From: Phallusia fumigata
Lineage: Eukaryota > Chordata > Ascidiacea > Phlebobranchia > Ascidiidae
DNA: 31,527 bases
NCBI GenBank assembly: GCA_008931825.1
Contig: QXVZ01021798.1
Span: 1-31,527 of the forward strand
Reading direction: 5' to 3'
A model generated the notes under the pieces. That model was given only the letters and a program-made list of their open reading frames with translations. It made no database searches and had not been told where the DNA came from. The translations under genes and the position numbers were made by a program. Positions 13,401 through 20,389 of this stretch are shown piece after piece. The number at the start of each line of letters is the position of its first letter. Within the stretch, counting starts at the first letter, position 1.

Positions 13401-16400
13401 TTCATGTTCCCACACTGATACCGTAAAACAATTATATCCAGATACCTATTGACATACCGACTAAGTTTGGTTAAGGTCCTATTAACTGTAATAGGTGACG
13501 ACAAACGTGCTTGTGGTGACGAATTCTGAAATACTTCTTGTGCTAATTCGGGTGAATCATCTTTGCTCAGATAAAAATCAACAGCACCTGCAAACACAGC
13601 ATTTGGTTAAGATATTTTGGGAATGTTTATAGTTACCTTTTATAACAAAAGAAGTTTCAAAAACACTATTCCATGAACATGTTGCATCAGATATAAAAAA
13701 TTACAGTTTCTTACAAAACATGTCAACTTTTTTAATTCCACTATTGGTATGGATTGGCAAACTCCAGGTTTTTGCAAAAATCTATCTCCTGCTTATCACC
13801 TCCATATTGATAAGATAATATTGGCCCAACCTTGACCCGTACCAAAAAAATGCAATAATCTGCCTACCATCTGTGAATGCAAATCTGAAATTCAGCTGGT
13901 CATCATTTGCAAACAGATCTGGATTTAAAACATGCAGGAAACCCTGGACTTCCACTGTGATATCTTGATTATGCTCGACTTTGGTTTGAGGAATGTCAAA
14001 TTTTCTTTGCACTTGTAACTGCAGAACATTACAGAAAATTGTATACATGAAGGGACTGTTTGTATTTTGAGGAAAAACTATTAAACGATATTGTCAAAAA
14101 AAGCTGTCAAATAAATTAAACATTGATAAATAAATGGTGTATAAAACTGGTTTGAAGATCTAGTAGGCTACTTTAAGCCTAAATGCAAGCAGTAATTTGC
14201 AGTTTATTTCCAGTGTTGTCTAGCCCACTTGGTTTAAAAACATTAAAAACTTACAATGCTGTCAGGTGTAGAATACTTGCTGTCGGAATAGTAAGCCACT
14301 TCCACAAACCCAAAGGGAATATCCTTTTCCAAACACATGGTGGAGGTGTTTAACATGACACTTGGCGATTTCCACCAGGACAGCTGACTTCCAGTCATTC
14401 CGTAACCACAAAAACCTGGGGAAGTCAATTTGCCTCTAAATTTATAAACGAGAACACACAAAGAGATTATTAAGAGCAAAATAGTAATTAGATTGTGTAC
14501 AGAAGTTAACATGCTGGGAAAATAAATATCTATTACCATGAGGATAACATGTACTTTTATTTATAAGTACAGTAACATACAAATAGGTTAACACTTACCG
14601 ATTGAGTTCGGTTCTTCAAAAGGATAACATTTTTGATCCTGTACACACCATGAGCAAGGGTTTGGAATCCACTGATAACCAGAACCAACAACAAATCTGT
14701 AACATGCAACTTATATTAAGCCAGTAGTGAGTTTTAAACCCACAAGAGCAGCCTTTCCGGGGTTCGCACTCCACCAACTGCACTACACAGGTCATTTCAA
14801 CTAACTGCCGCCTGCTGCACATTTTATTTTAATAGTGAAGATACTGATGTAGAATTTTATGGATAAGACAATAGTGGCCTAAAATATGATTTTTCACAGA
14901 AAACACCTTTAAAATATATCGGCATGTCAAACATTGCATACCTGTTAAACTTGGTGCATGTAAAACAACTATCTAGTTTGTTGCATAGACCATCACATAC
15001 TGGATATTCTATATATTTTTGACTGCAAGTCATGTTTTCATTGTGCCTGCTTAAACAGTGGGGATTTTCAGAGCACCATGCACATTTCTTGTCCATCAAA
15101 CAGTTGTTTATATCCAAGTGCATTGCACATGCAAATGGCGCTGGCAACTGTGTTGCGAAAGGTGGTACTTTGTACACAAGAAGTTCATTTCGCACAGTAC
15201 CATCATATCCACCATGAATAAAAAGAAGGTTTTTTTCTGACACAGCAGAAGCATGGGAAAACCGGCCTGAAGGTTTTATATTGTGGTCAGGCTGAGGGTG
15301 ATGCCATTCATGGCACCTTAAACTATATAAGAAAAGTCCATCACTGTGACAGGTCTCATCCTCTGTGTGTTTATGTGTGTTTCCACCATATATAAGCATA
15401 TAGTCGCCGACAATATTCGCAGAGTGGAAAACGCGTGGTGTTGGAGGGTTCAAGGCAGAGACAGCAAACCAAAAGCTCTTCTCAATATTGTACAAAAACA
15501 ATTCATTTGATCGAGTGGATGTTTTTCCAAAAACAAATCCTCCAAACAGAACCAAGTTTCCAGAAAGTTTGTCATGCACCATGCTGTGGCCAGCCACNTT
15601 GCAGAGTGGAAAACGCGTGGTGTTGGAGGGTTCAAGGCAGTGACAGCAAACCAAAAGCTCTTCTCAATATTGTACAAAAACAATTCATTTGATCGAGTGG
15701 ATGTTTTACCAAAAACAAATCCTCCAAACAGAACTAAGTTTCCAGACAGTTTGTCATGCACCATGCTGTGGCCAGCCACTCGCAATTTGGATTTTTTTAC
15801 ACCAGCCATGTCATAGGAGACTTTGCTCCACGTCCTTGTTTTCCAATTTAAACGGTACATTTCAGATGAGAAGACATCTTGTTGTGAATAATGTGTGCGT
15901 CCTCCAAACACATACAGAAACTGTCTTTCATGAATTGTGACCGGGACAGAAGCATGCTGGCACAAAGCGGGGGGAATATTGGCCCTGTCCGAGTTTACTG
16001 GTAGCCACAAATGGTGAGAGATGTTATAAATCCAAAGTTCATTGCTGTAGTTGCCCTGACTGAACAAACCACCGAAAAGAACCAAATATTTATGACTTCC
16101 ATCTGTTAACTTTGACATCTATAACATAAATGTAAAATTGTTATTTATATCACAAAAAACATGGCACATAGTTAACAACTACAAACTGCGTGTCAATTAG
16201 TCTTGGGGTTAAATTGATTTGACAAGGTTTTTTATAGCAGAGGACACAAGCTTACAGTGTGGAAAGCTCTTGCTGTTGGTTTGACAGGTGTGTTTATGTC
16301 ATCCCATTGATTCAGAGAAAAGTTGTATCGCAAAAAATTGTCCGACACCCCACTAAAATTGTAACCACCAAAAATCCAGAGATAAAAATCCACAAATGCA

Positions 16401-17552
16401 GCAGCATGTCCAGCAAAACCATAGGCCACAGATGGTTCAGCAGTATAGTTGTAAACCATATTCCATGTGTTTGCATTTGCCATGCCATCATCATCATTTA
16501 TTTCACAGCCAATTCCAAGATAATGATCAAAACAGGAGCAGCGTTTGTCACTGCAAACAATGGTCTTTGAAAACCAAAACCAGAAAATAGGTGGTATAGC
16601 AAATCTTATCCTGCGTTAATCGCCACGTTGATGATAAATAACTGTCTCTATGGTAGACAAACCTCTGTAGAAGGCACATTCCATGCTCTGAATCTGTGCA
16701 GTCATTTGGACATGCTGGTGAACCACCCAATCCAAGATGGTAAGCACTTACACCTAAAAAATATGGTGTTTCAGAAATATATTAATATGAGCAGAAAATA
16801 AACTAATAATTGTCTGTACTCACCAACTGCCAATGCACTCGCCATTCCCAGAGCAATTATTAGGACAGGGGTATATGTTAAAAGAAGCATTAAAACCATT
16901 TCGCTCATAGTTGCTGTCACTGCAAAAAAATTAACATAACCTGTGACTTGAGACATGTGGTAAGCATATTTTGGAACCAGTAACATTGCTAAACTTGTTG
17001 CCATCCAACATTACACACACAACAGTAAGCATTATAGACAGTTAGCAACAGAAATTTTCCAACCTGAAAAAGAATATTAGCATATATCCCGATTTAGCAT
17101 GTAAACTCGGCACAGAGGTGGTTTCAATGTTGCCACTGAATGTACCAAGCACTTGGTCATCTTGTGAATTTCCATCAAAAACAGTGATGTAATCGAAAAC
17201 ACATTCTGTTTCCTTTGCTGTGAAGGTCAATGTTATGTATGGCAGTAGGGTGGGATCTGGACTCTCAATTAACCATTCACACCTAAGATGTTAAAACAAC
17301 CATTTTAATTGCACACATGAATGAATAAAAAACATCTCCAGAAAATTGGCTACAAAAAACAAAATAAGTGTTTCTTTACCTTAAATTAGAGCCATAAACC
17401 CCTTTTCCATCTGTTACGAATCCAGAAGTCACATTTTTAATAATCTTTCTTTCCAAACCACATCCATGAGCTGTCGACCAAAACCGAAGGACATTGATGA
17501 TGTACCATAGAATTGTTAATTTTCCAAAATTAGGAATTGGAGTGATGTTCAT
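222..17552 (-). CDS. MEGF8: MEGF8 orthologue, multi-exon, C-terminus outside window
   Basis: Large single-pass cell-surface protein; in vertebrates MEGF8 works with the E3 ligase MGRN1 to dampen Hedgehog signalling and is needed for left-right patterning (family knowledge). Coding exons read on the minus strand: 17380-17552, 17064-17282, 16824-16919, 16663-16746, 16256-16550, 14942-16118, 14599-14696, 14255-14433, 13868-14018, 13446-13587, 13225-13290, 12920-13119, 12658-12810, 12188-12389, 11854-11929, 11658-11787, 11441-11597, 11164-11282, 10494-10725, 9909-10104, 9606-9717, 9345-9532, gap, 8161-8458, 7466-7591, 6980-7116, 6588-6674, 6257-6447, 5815-5948, 5334-5511, 4590-4899, 4224-4401, 3815-3944, 3627-3744, 3055-3228, 1833-2081, 1221-1435, 467-625, 222-279 (last tentative). 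All have GT/AG borders and phases agree. About 1421 residues precede the gap and 914 follow it; human MEGF8 is about 2845. Domain order is that of MEGF8; attractin is related but lacks this repeated CUB-EGF-kelch-PSI architecture. Confidence 0.93.
626..1220. other. MEGF8 intron with possible hAT-type remnants
   Basis: No exon is seen. Around 717-735 the sequence GTGGTTCCCATCCGGGG, and around 836-850 CAGTGGTTTCGAAC with an inverted CACTG near 943-947, resemble hAT transposon ends. I could not find matching 8-bp target duplications, so this is only a suggestion of degraded DNA transposons. Confidence 0.3.
1436..1832. other. MEGF8 intron, nothing recognised
   Basis: AT-rich sequence between two MEGF8 exons. 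No open frame, repeat or RNA signature could be supported on either strand. Confidence 0.6.
1833..4401 (-). CDS. MEGF8: MEGF8 membrane-proximal EGF and laminin-EGF repeats (five exons)
   Basis: Exons 4224-4401, 3815-3944, 3627-3744, 3055-3228 and 1833-2081. The first contains KCPPEDECKNGHHDC, strikingly close to the corresponding EGF of vertebrate MEGF8. The next give an EGF (GCVHGQC, CECDFAFTG), laminin-EGF modules (CNCNGLSNC, CLECVNNTLGAHCQLC), a linker (ICNGRSSECVKKIRE), CLNCSGNSEGDFCEIC, and a last laminin-EGF (CACNGHGDTC, GAGCNC) ending QCFRL. In exon 4224-4401 the acceptor after ATCGACCCAG is chosen because it alone gives phase 0 without a stop. The 3815-3944 donor is GTGCGT, 6 nt before the next possible GT, giving NTCLEC at the join. 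Confidence 0.9.
2082..3054. other. MEGF8 intron with a 16-G run and dispersed motif
   Basis: Intronic. A run of 16 G lies at 2203-2218, with shorter G runs near 2172-2178 and 2334-2344; these may form G-quadruplexes or may be sequencing-length uncertain. Around 2765-2815 there is a motif (ACAGAGT, GGGGACTCAT, GGGGATCCAT) also seen near 100-150, suggesting a short dispersed repeat. Confidence 0.45.
3229..3626. other. MEGF8 intron, nothing recognised
   Basis: AT-rich intron; no exon, repeat or RNA feature could be supported. Confidence 0.6.
4590..6674 (-). CDS. MEGF8: MEGF8 second PSI-repeat region (five exons)
   Basis: Exons 6588-6674, 6257-6447, 5815-5948, 5334-5511 and 4590-4899, all in compatible phase. 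Cys-rich PSI-type modules: LCYVAKNKCDCEF, CETCVAR with YCKWCDSKC, CQSCSASTCEQC with NCTWF, and CKTCLSSSGG with CSECIRLRECGWF. The 6257-6447 exon is Asn/Ser-rich and contains several potential N-glycosylation sequons (NMS, NYS, NTS). Compared with exons right of the gap these exons are visibly richer in CpG. A small transposable insert ends just upstream of the acceptor of exon 5334-5511. Confidence 0.88.
4900..5333. other. MEGF8 intron, nothing recognised
   Basis: The flanking exons join in phase 2 (RLTQ to CPASC) without missing MEGF8 sequence, so no exon is expected here. No repeat was recognised. Confidence 0.6.
5516..5674 (+). mobile_element. 133-bp insert with hammerhead-like motif, flanked by 13-bp direct repeat
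   Basis: The 13-bp sequence GAACGAAGATTAA occurs at 5516-5528 and again at 5662-5674, exactly as a target-site duplication would. The insert 5529-5661 contains at about 5552-5594 a hammerhead-like arrangement: CAGAGGA, a helix-II candidate (GACGGCC ... GGACGTC, one mismatch, six-base loop), then GAAA followed by CGTC, where ACGT is self-complementary as in the minimal helix III of dimeric ribozymes. ACC/GGT could form helix I. The core departs from the consensus CUGANGA at its second base, and an extra A sits before helix II. Such motifs accompany Penelope-like elements and small non-autonomous retroelements (family knowledge); assignment here is inference. Confidence 0.55.
5949..6256. other. 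MEGF8 intron, nothing recognised
   Basis: Intron between two phase-matched PSI exons. No feature could be supported. Confidence 0.6.
6675..6979. other. MEGF8 intron, nothing recognised
   Basis: Intron between the last kelch exon and the PSI region; no feature could be supported. Confidence 0.6.
6980..8458 (-). CDS. MEGF8: MEGF8 exons after the gap: kelch block 2
   Basis: Three exons, 8161-8458, 7466-7591 and 6980-7116, join with phases 1, 1 and 0. They carry the later blades of the second propeller: NLLYIYGGLAYD with ARYFHSAVYYSD, then GFLVMGGLTNNN with NDAWLFRFDCHLW, then AAYYVFGGNRDG. The middle exon is too short to show as an open frame of 60 codons, but has good borders (CACCAG acceptor, GTTCGT donor) and closes the phase between its neighbours. 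The first exon starts in phase 0, matching the exit phase of exon 22 across the gap. Confidence 0.88.
7117..7465. other. MEGF8 intron, nothing recognised
   Basis: Intron between phase-matched kelch exons; no feature could be supported. Confidence 0.6.
7637..7824. mobile_element. Short hAT-type MITE with target-site duplication
   Basis: The element 7645-7816 (172 bp) starts CAACAGTTCTCAAAG and ends ...CTGAGAACCACTG, whose reverse complement CAGTGGTTCTCAG matches the start with a few changes. It is flanked by 8-bp direct repeats CTATAGGC (7637-7644) and CTATAGAC (7817-7824), one mismatch. Imperfect terminal inverted repeats of the CAGNGGTTCTCAAA kind and 8-bp duplications are hallmarks of hAT transposons. 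It has no coding capacity, so it is a non-autonomous copy. It lies in the MEGF8 intron 7592-8160; the rest of that intron shows nothing. Confidence 0.75.
8459..9344. other. Intronic sequence and unresolved assembly gap in MEGF8 (n at 8753)
   Basis: There is a single n at 8753. Unlike the other four n characters, its flanks do not repeat each other. The minus strand here holds no convincing exon, yet the flanking exons break off in the middle of an EGF (upstream exon) and resume inside a kelch propeller (8161-8458). The EGF C-terminal half and roughly the first two to three blades of kelch block 2 are missing, about 200 residues by comparison with MEGF8 order. The DNA on both sides is AT-rich and intron-like. 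Confidence 0.75.
9345..11787 (-). CDS. MEGF8: MEGF8 exons 16-22: calcium-binding EGF, laminin-EGF pair, CUB 2, partial EGF
   Basis: Exon 16 ends in CPDVDEC, the start of a calcium-binding EGF completed in exon 17 (CVNTFHSYSCVCNAGFSG). Exon 18 reads CICDLGWTTDPNAP and CGCNFQSTC; exon 19 holds laminin-EGF modules (NHHGDASVGLCDVFTGNCTC, GFYGDPR). Exons 20-22 make CUB 2 (CEGRVLFAKT, DLIYCMWVV, VFVYDGLPDSF, LGFNASF). Exon 22 stops mid-EGF at CPNNCSFKLGNGLC, and its remaining cysteines are not found downstream in the window: the reading ends at the gap region 8459-9344. Confidence 0.9.
10105..10493. other. MEGF8 intron, nothing recognised
   Basis: Very AT-rich intron between the laminin-EGF exon and CUB 2; the flanking coding sequence is contiguous relative to MEGF8, so no exon is missing. 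Confidence 0.6.
10726..11163. other. MEGF8 intron, nothing recognised
   Basis: AT-rich intron. No exon, repeat or RNA signature could be supported. Confidence 0.6.
11854..14696 (-). CDS. MEGF8: MEGF8 exons 7-15: PSI-repeat region between kelch block 1 and EGF repeats
   Basis: Nine exons spliced in phase. Exon 7 has a PSI-type CSWCVQDQKC. Exons 8-11 (13225-14433) have few cysteines and match the MEGF8 region between PSI clusters (a WWKSPS segment, then LQVQRKFDIPQTKVEHNQDI and an extended strand-rich stretch). Exons 12-15 hold three to four PSI modules: NCFSCLSDLTCAWC, SCTDCLVHNNCEW, TCGKCISDSNNFQCVWC and CSDCLQQFQCGWC. PSI modules are disulfide-rich spacers that position neighbouring ligand-binding domains in plexins and attractins (family knowledge). 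Intronic DNA in this block is very AT-rich and CpG-poor. Confidence 0.88.
14718..14792 (-). repeat. tRNA-like sequence (possible SINE head or tRNA pseudogene)
   Basis: On the minus strand TAGTGCAGTTGG (14774-14785) fits a Pol III A box, and GGTTTAAAACTC (14729-14740) resembles a B box; the spacing of 33 nt is that of a tRNA. The acceptor arms implied (ACCTGTG and ACTGGCT) pair poorly and no sound anticodon loop is seen, so this is not a functional tRNA. It lies in the MEGF8 intron 14697-14941. Confidence 0.35.
14942..16550 (-). CDS. MEGF8: MEGF8 exons 5-6: kelch block 1 and start of first PSI repeat (contains assembly duplication)
   Basis: Exon 5 (16256-16550) completes the second EGF and begins the kelch beta-propeller (FGGYNFSG, ARAFHT). 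Exon 6 (14942-16118) carries further blades with the usual double glycine after hydrophobic strands (YLVLFGGLF, LYVFGGRTH, LVLFGGFVFG, MLIYGGNTH, LLFIHGGYDG) and ends in Cys-rich PSI sequence (CLMDKKCAWCSENPHC). Inside it, 15419-15597 is repeated at 15601-15779 around an n at 15598. Removing 182 nt (one copy, n and two bases) leaves 995 nt, which gives exactly the exit phase the next exon needs. The true exon therefore has one copy. As deposited, a translated model will be frameshifted here. Confidence 0.92.
15419..15779. repeat. Assembly-artefact direct repeat in MEGF8 exon 6
   Basis: 15419-15597 and 15601-15779 are 179-bp copies with four single-base differences, separated by n and TT. One difference changes Ser to Thr in the kelch repeat. 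The pattern fits two allelic contig ends joined without merging. Confidence 0.9.
16663..17552 (-). CDS. MEGF8: MEGF8 exons 1-4: start codon, signal peptide, CUB 1, first EGF repeats
   Basis: The first ATG is at 17552-17550; an in-frame TGA lies 36 nt upstream with no other Met between, which fixes the start. Residues 1 to about 31 form a signal peptide: short polar start, then a hydrophobic run (LTILWYIINVLRFW) ending at STAHG. The CUB domain follows (NLRCEW, DYITVFDG and SGYMLIFF are typical CUB strands) and ends in NGFNASF. Exons 3 and 4 hold the first EGF repeat (CPNNCSGNGEC) and the start of the second (ACPNDCTDSEHGMC), finished in the next exon. The exon 4 acceptor is placed 6 nt inside an alternative AG because only this site keeps the frame. 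Confidence 0.9.
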
Positions 17553-19615
17553 ACTTTTGATTTGGATCCAACCAAAAGCAAACAGTCAATGCAGTTGTGC
17601 TTAGGGACCTCCCATGATCCATATCAAATGGTCCAGAAAAACACTATGATAAAATTTTACTTCTGTGTCAAAACACCAGGTCAGAGCACCAATTTTCAAA
17701 ATGATAAATCAAATATACTAAAGATGTTGGACACATCAAAAGTGGATGTAAGTAAATTAGAGGCACAGAAATCTACAGTAAAATTTCAATAAATAAGAAC
17801 CAAAAAAATTTTTTTTCAGTAATCTTAATGTTTTTTTGTGCAATTGGTGCATTTTAGCCTCCACAACACAATAATAACTCAAAAATATTAGTTGAATTTA
17901 AATTTTACATGACTGCTCGGCGACAAAAACACTTGGGTTATACAATGAAAAACATTAAAAGAAATTACACATAACATCATATGCTACCATGGCACATAAG
18001 TTTCTAAATCATTTGATAAAATATTTTACTATTATTTGTAAACCAAACAATAAACCAATAAAACTGCATGTCAGGTCTAATAAAATACTTGGTCCGTTTC
18101 GTTTGTTCCTACATTNAGAAATCTACAGTAAAACTTCAATAAATAAGAACCAAAAAAATTTTTTTTCAGTAATCTTAATGTTTTTTTGTGCAATTGGTGC
18201 ATTTTAGCCTCCACAACACAATAATAACTCAAAAATATTAGTTGAATTTAAATTTTACATGACTGCTCGGCGACAAAAACACTTGGGTTATACAATGAAA
18301 AACATTAAAAGAAATTACACATAACATCATATGCTACCATGGCACATAAGTTTCTAAATCATTTGATAAAATATTTTACTATTATTTGTAAACCAAACAA
18401 TAAACCAATAAAACTGCATGTCAGGTCTAATAAAATACTTGGTCCGTTTCGTTTGTTCCTACATTTAAGACCCTAACAAAGCATATGAAGCAAAACGGGT
18501 AAAAAGAGCCTGGAAGTACATTATGGTTTCTCACAAAAAAGTATTTTACATTTTTATGCAATAAAACCTAAAACACAGTATGTTGCCTTTGGTAAACATG
18601 TGATGTGATATGTGAAGACATATAACATGAAACGTTACGCAATAAGAGTCCTAAAAGTGCGAAGACAATTTCTTCTCTTTCTGTTGACTACGGGCTGACG
18701 GCTAGAAACAGAGTAAAGCCACGTAGCTCAATCCAATTCTACGATAAAACACATTGTTACAATATATTCCTAAACCACTCTACATCAAGCGGCGTACTAC
18801 TTTGTTTACGGTACGGTACTTCAGTCTTTAGCAGGGTTTAATGACGTCATAATAACAGCAGACGTCATGGTCTCGCAAATCATTTCGATTTCTCGCTGGC
18901 AGTGGCAAGACAATGTAACTTGGCTATTTTTTCTCACAAAATGACACAATAATTTTTCAGAATAGTAATCGTAAAATATAAAATATGTTGCTACCTATTT
19001 CACTACCAAAATTTGATGCAATATTTGATACAATACAAACTCGGTGAAAGGCCAAATTAGTTTTTGAATGTTTTACTTTTTTGTGTAGCATAATTTTTTG
19101 TTTCTTGTCCGCAAAGACGATGCCAAGACGTTCTTTCGAAACTACTTTTATTCTGCTTCGCACGTTATTTAGTTGCTTTTTAGACCAATAATTATTTTTT
19201 TATCCTGCAATGCAATCGACCAACGGCACATTTAAACTTCCGCCAGATGGGGGTGTTGTCAGTTGTAGCCGAAAAATTAACTGCTGTGGTTGAACTGGAA
19301 ATTTGCTGTAGGCCTGAAAGGTGTTTGGTGTCTTTAATCGCACGTATCTAAAGAATAAGTGGGATAGAAATTTGGATTTCCAGTACACAACCAAAATAAT
19401 TTTTGCCTAAATTTCTTCAGTTATAAACATATGGTAATTGAAAACGTTTTAACATTGTGCAGCTATTTCCGGCCTGGTAAGTGCGATTGTGTCGCTATTT
19501 TTTCTTTCACCCAAGGAAAAACTTAACTCAATTGGCATGTTGGTAAGGGGCAGGATTTTTTAGAAACTTGCCAGTAATTTTACTTGAAATCTGTATTGAT
19601 ATCATTCGTTAAAAC
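17553..19615. promoter_or_regulatory. Head-to-head promoter region between MEGF8 and the CHCHD3-like gene
   Basis: No gene is seen here. A perfect CRE palindrome TGACGTCA lies at 18842-18849 and a partial one (GACGTCAT) at 18861-18868; these are CREB/ATF-type sites. About 350 bp is an assembly duplicate (17767-18115 and 18117-18465 around the n at 18116). Near 19460-19476 a TTCCGG (ETS-like) motif precedes GGCCTG and a canonical donor GTAAGT at 19477, which may mark a non-coding first exon or outron of the downstream gene. No TATA box could be assigned with confidence. Confidence 0.45.
17767..18465. repeat. Assembly-artefact 349-bp direct repeat
   Basis: 17767-18115 and 18117-18465 are 349-bp copies; I saw one substitution. 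They are separated by a single n at 18116. The layout is the same as at the other n characters, so this is best read as an unmerged contig overlap, not a biological tandem duplication. Confidence 0.9.
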
Positions 19616-20137
19616 ATGGGAAACTCTGGGAGCAATGAGGTGACTATTGAGAAAGATGGAGACAACTTCATTCAAACTGCTGACGGTGTGCAGTTGTCAA
19701 CTTCTCTGGTACAAAGAATGTCATCAAACAAGCTGACAAATGAAAGTAGTCAAAATCCAAAACAAGAATCAAAGCAAGAAAAAGAAGTTTCACGGTTGTT
19801 GGAGGAATACCAAAGTATTATTGATGAACGGGAAAAACAACTAACTGATCTAAGTCAAAAATGGAAAAATGATTTGGAACAGGAAAAGGAGAAACACAAA
19901 AATTTCTGTGACCAGTCATATGAAGAATTTCAACGATCAGCTCATGAGACTGAATCGAAATTCAGAAAACCAACACTAAAGCCAGTCTGTGAAACACTTC
20001 AACAGCAGCTAATTGAGTGCTACAAAAATAATAGCAAGCAGGTTTTAAATTGCTCGGCGGCCCTAAAAGACTTTACACAATGTGTGAACAAGGCAAAGTC
20101 CTTGCTGTTATCTGAGAATTCTCCAGATGGGGCCTGA
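19616..20137 (+). CDS. CHCHD3: MICOS complex subunit, CHCHD3/CHCHD6 (MIC19/MIC25) family
   Basis: A 173-residue, uninterrupted frame. MIC19 and MIC25 sit on the inner mitochondrial membrane facing the intermembrane space, bind mitofilin (MIC60) and help hold cristae junctions. Seen here: an N-terminal MGNSGS, a good N-myristoylation signal as in vertebrate CHCHD3; a Lys/Glu-rich coiled-coil segment at about residues 50-115; and a C-terminal CHCH domain with twin CX9C pairs, Cys125/Cys135 and Cys146/Cys156, imported and oxidised by the MIA40 route. It is shorter than the human proteins (about 227-235). Chordate-type CHCHD3 and CHCHD6 are similar, so the paralogue is not decided. An AATAAA lies at 20302-20307. 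The next gene begins 252 bp downstream on the same strand. Confidence 0.88.
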   Translation: MGNSGSNEVTIEKDGDNFIQTADGVQLSTSLVQRMSSNKLTNESSQNPKQESKQEKEVSRLLEEYQSIIDEREKQLTDLSQKWKNDLEQEKEKHKNFCDQSYEEFQRSAHETESKFRKPTLKPVCETLQQQLIECYKNNSKQVLNCSAALKDFTQCVNKAKSLLLSENSPDGA

Positions 20138-20389
20138 AATAAAATATTGATGTGCTTTTTGAATAAGAAATGGTCATTAGTTTGAAGTGCCGTATTTTTT
20201 GCAATACATACACCTATTGTTTTTGTATTAGTAAAAGTTAATCTTTGTATGGATAAAACATTAATTTTTGTTTGTTTAAATAGGCAAATTAATTTTGTGT
20301 TAATAAAGCCCTAGAATTTGGAAGTTGATGCATTAAGTTGGTATTATTGAAACTTTGTTGTTGCAGGTATAATTGTTTAGGAATGCACT
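20138..20389 (+). promoter_or_regulatory. Intercistronic region with poly(A) signal and candidate SL trans-splice acceptor
   Basis: Contains AATAAA overlapping the end of the first gene (20138-20143) and again at 20302-20307, followed by a pyrimidine-rich TTTGTTGTTGCAG ending at 20366 and a second AG at 20380, nine bases before the SPTLC2 ATG. This is the layout of an operon junction in trans-splicing chordates (poly(A) signal, then acceptor, then ATG). Standard promoter use cannot be excluded. Confidence 0.4.

Noticed and set aside
15419-15779. Apparent extra kelch repeat in MEGF8
   Set aside because: It is a DNA-level 179-bp copy around an n that breaks the frame; phase is restored only if one copy is removed.
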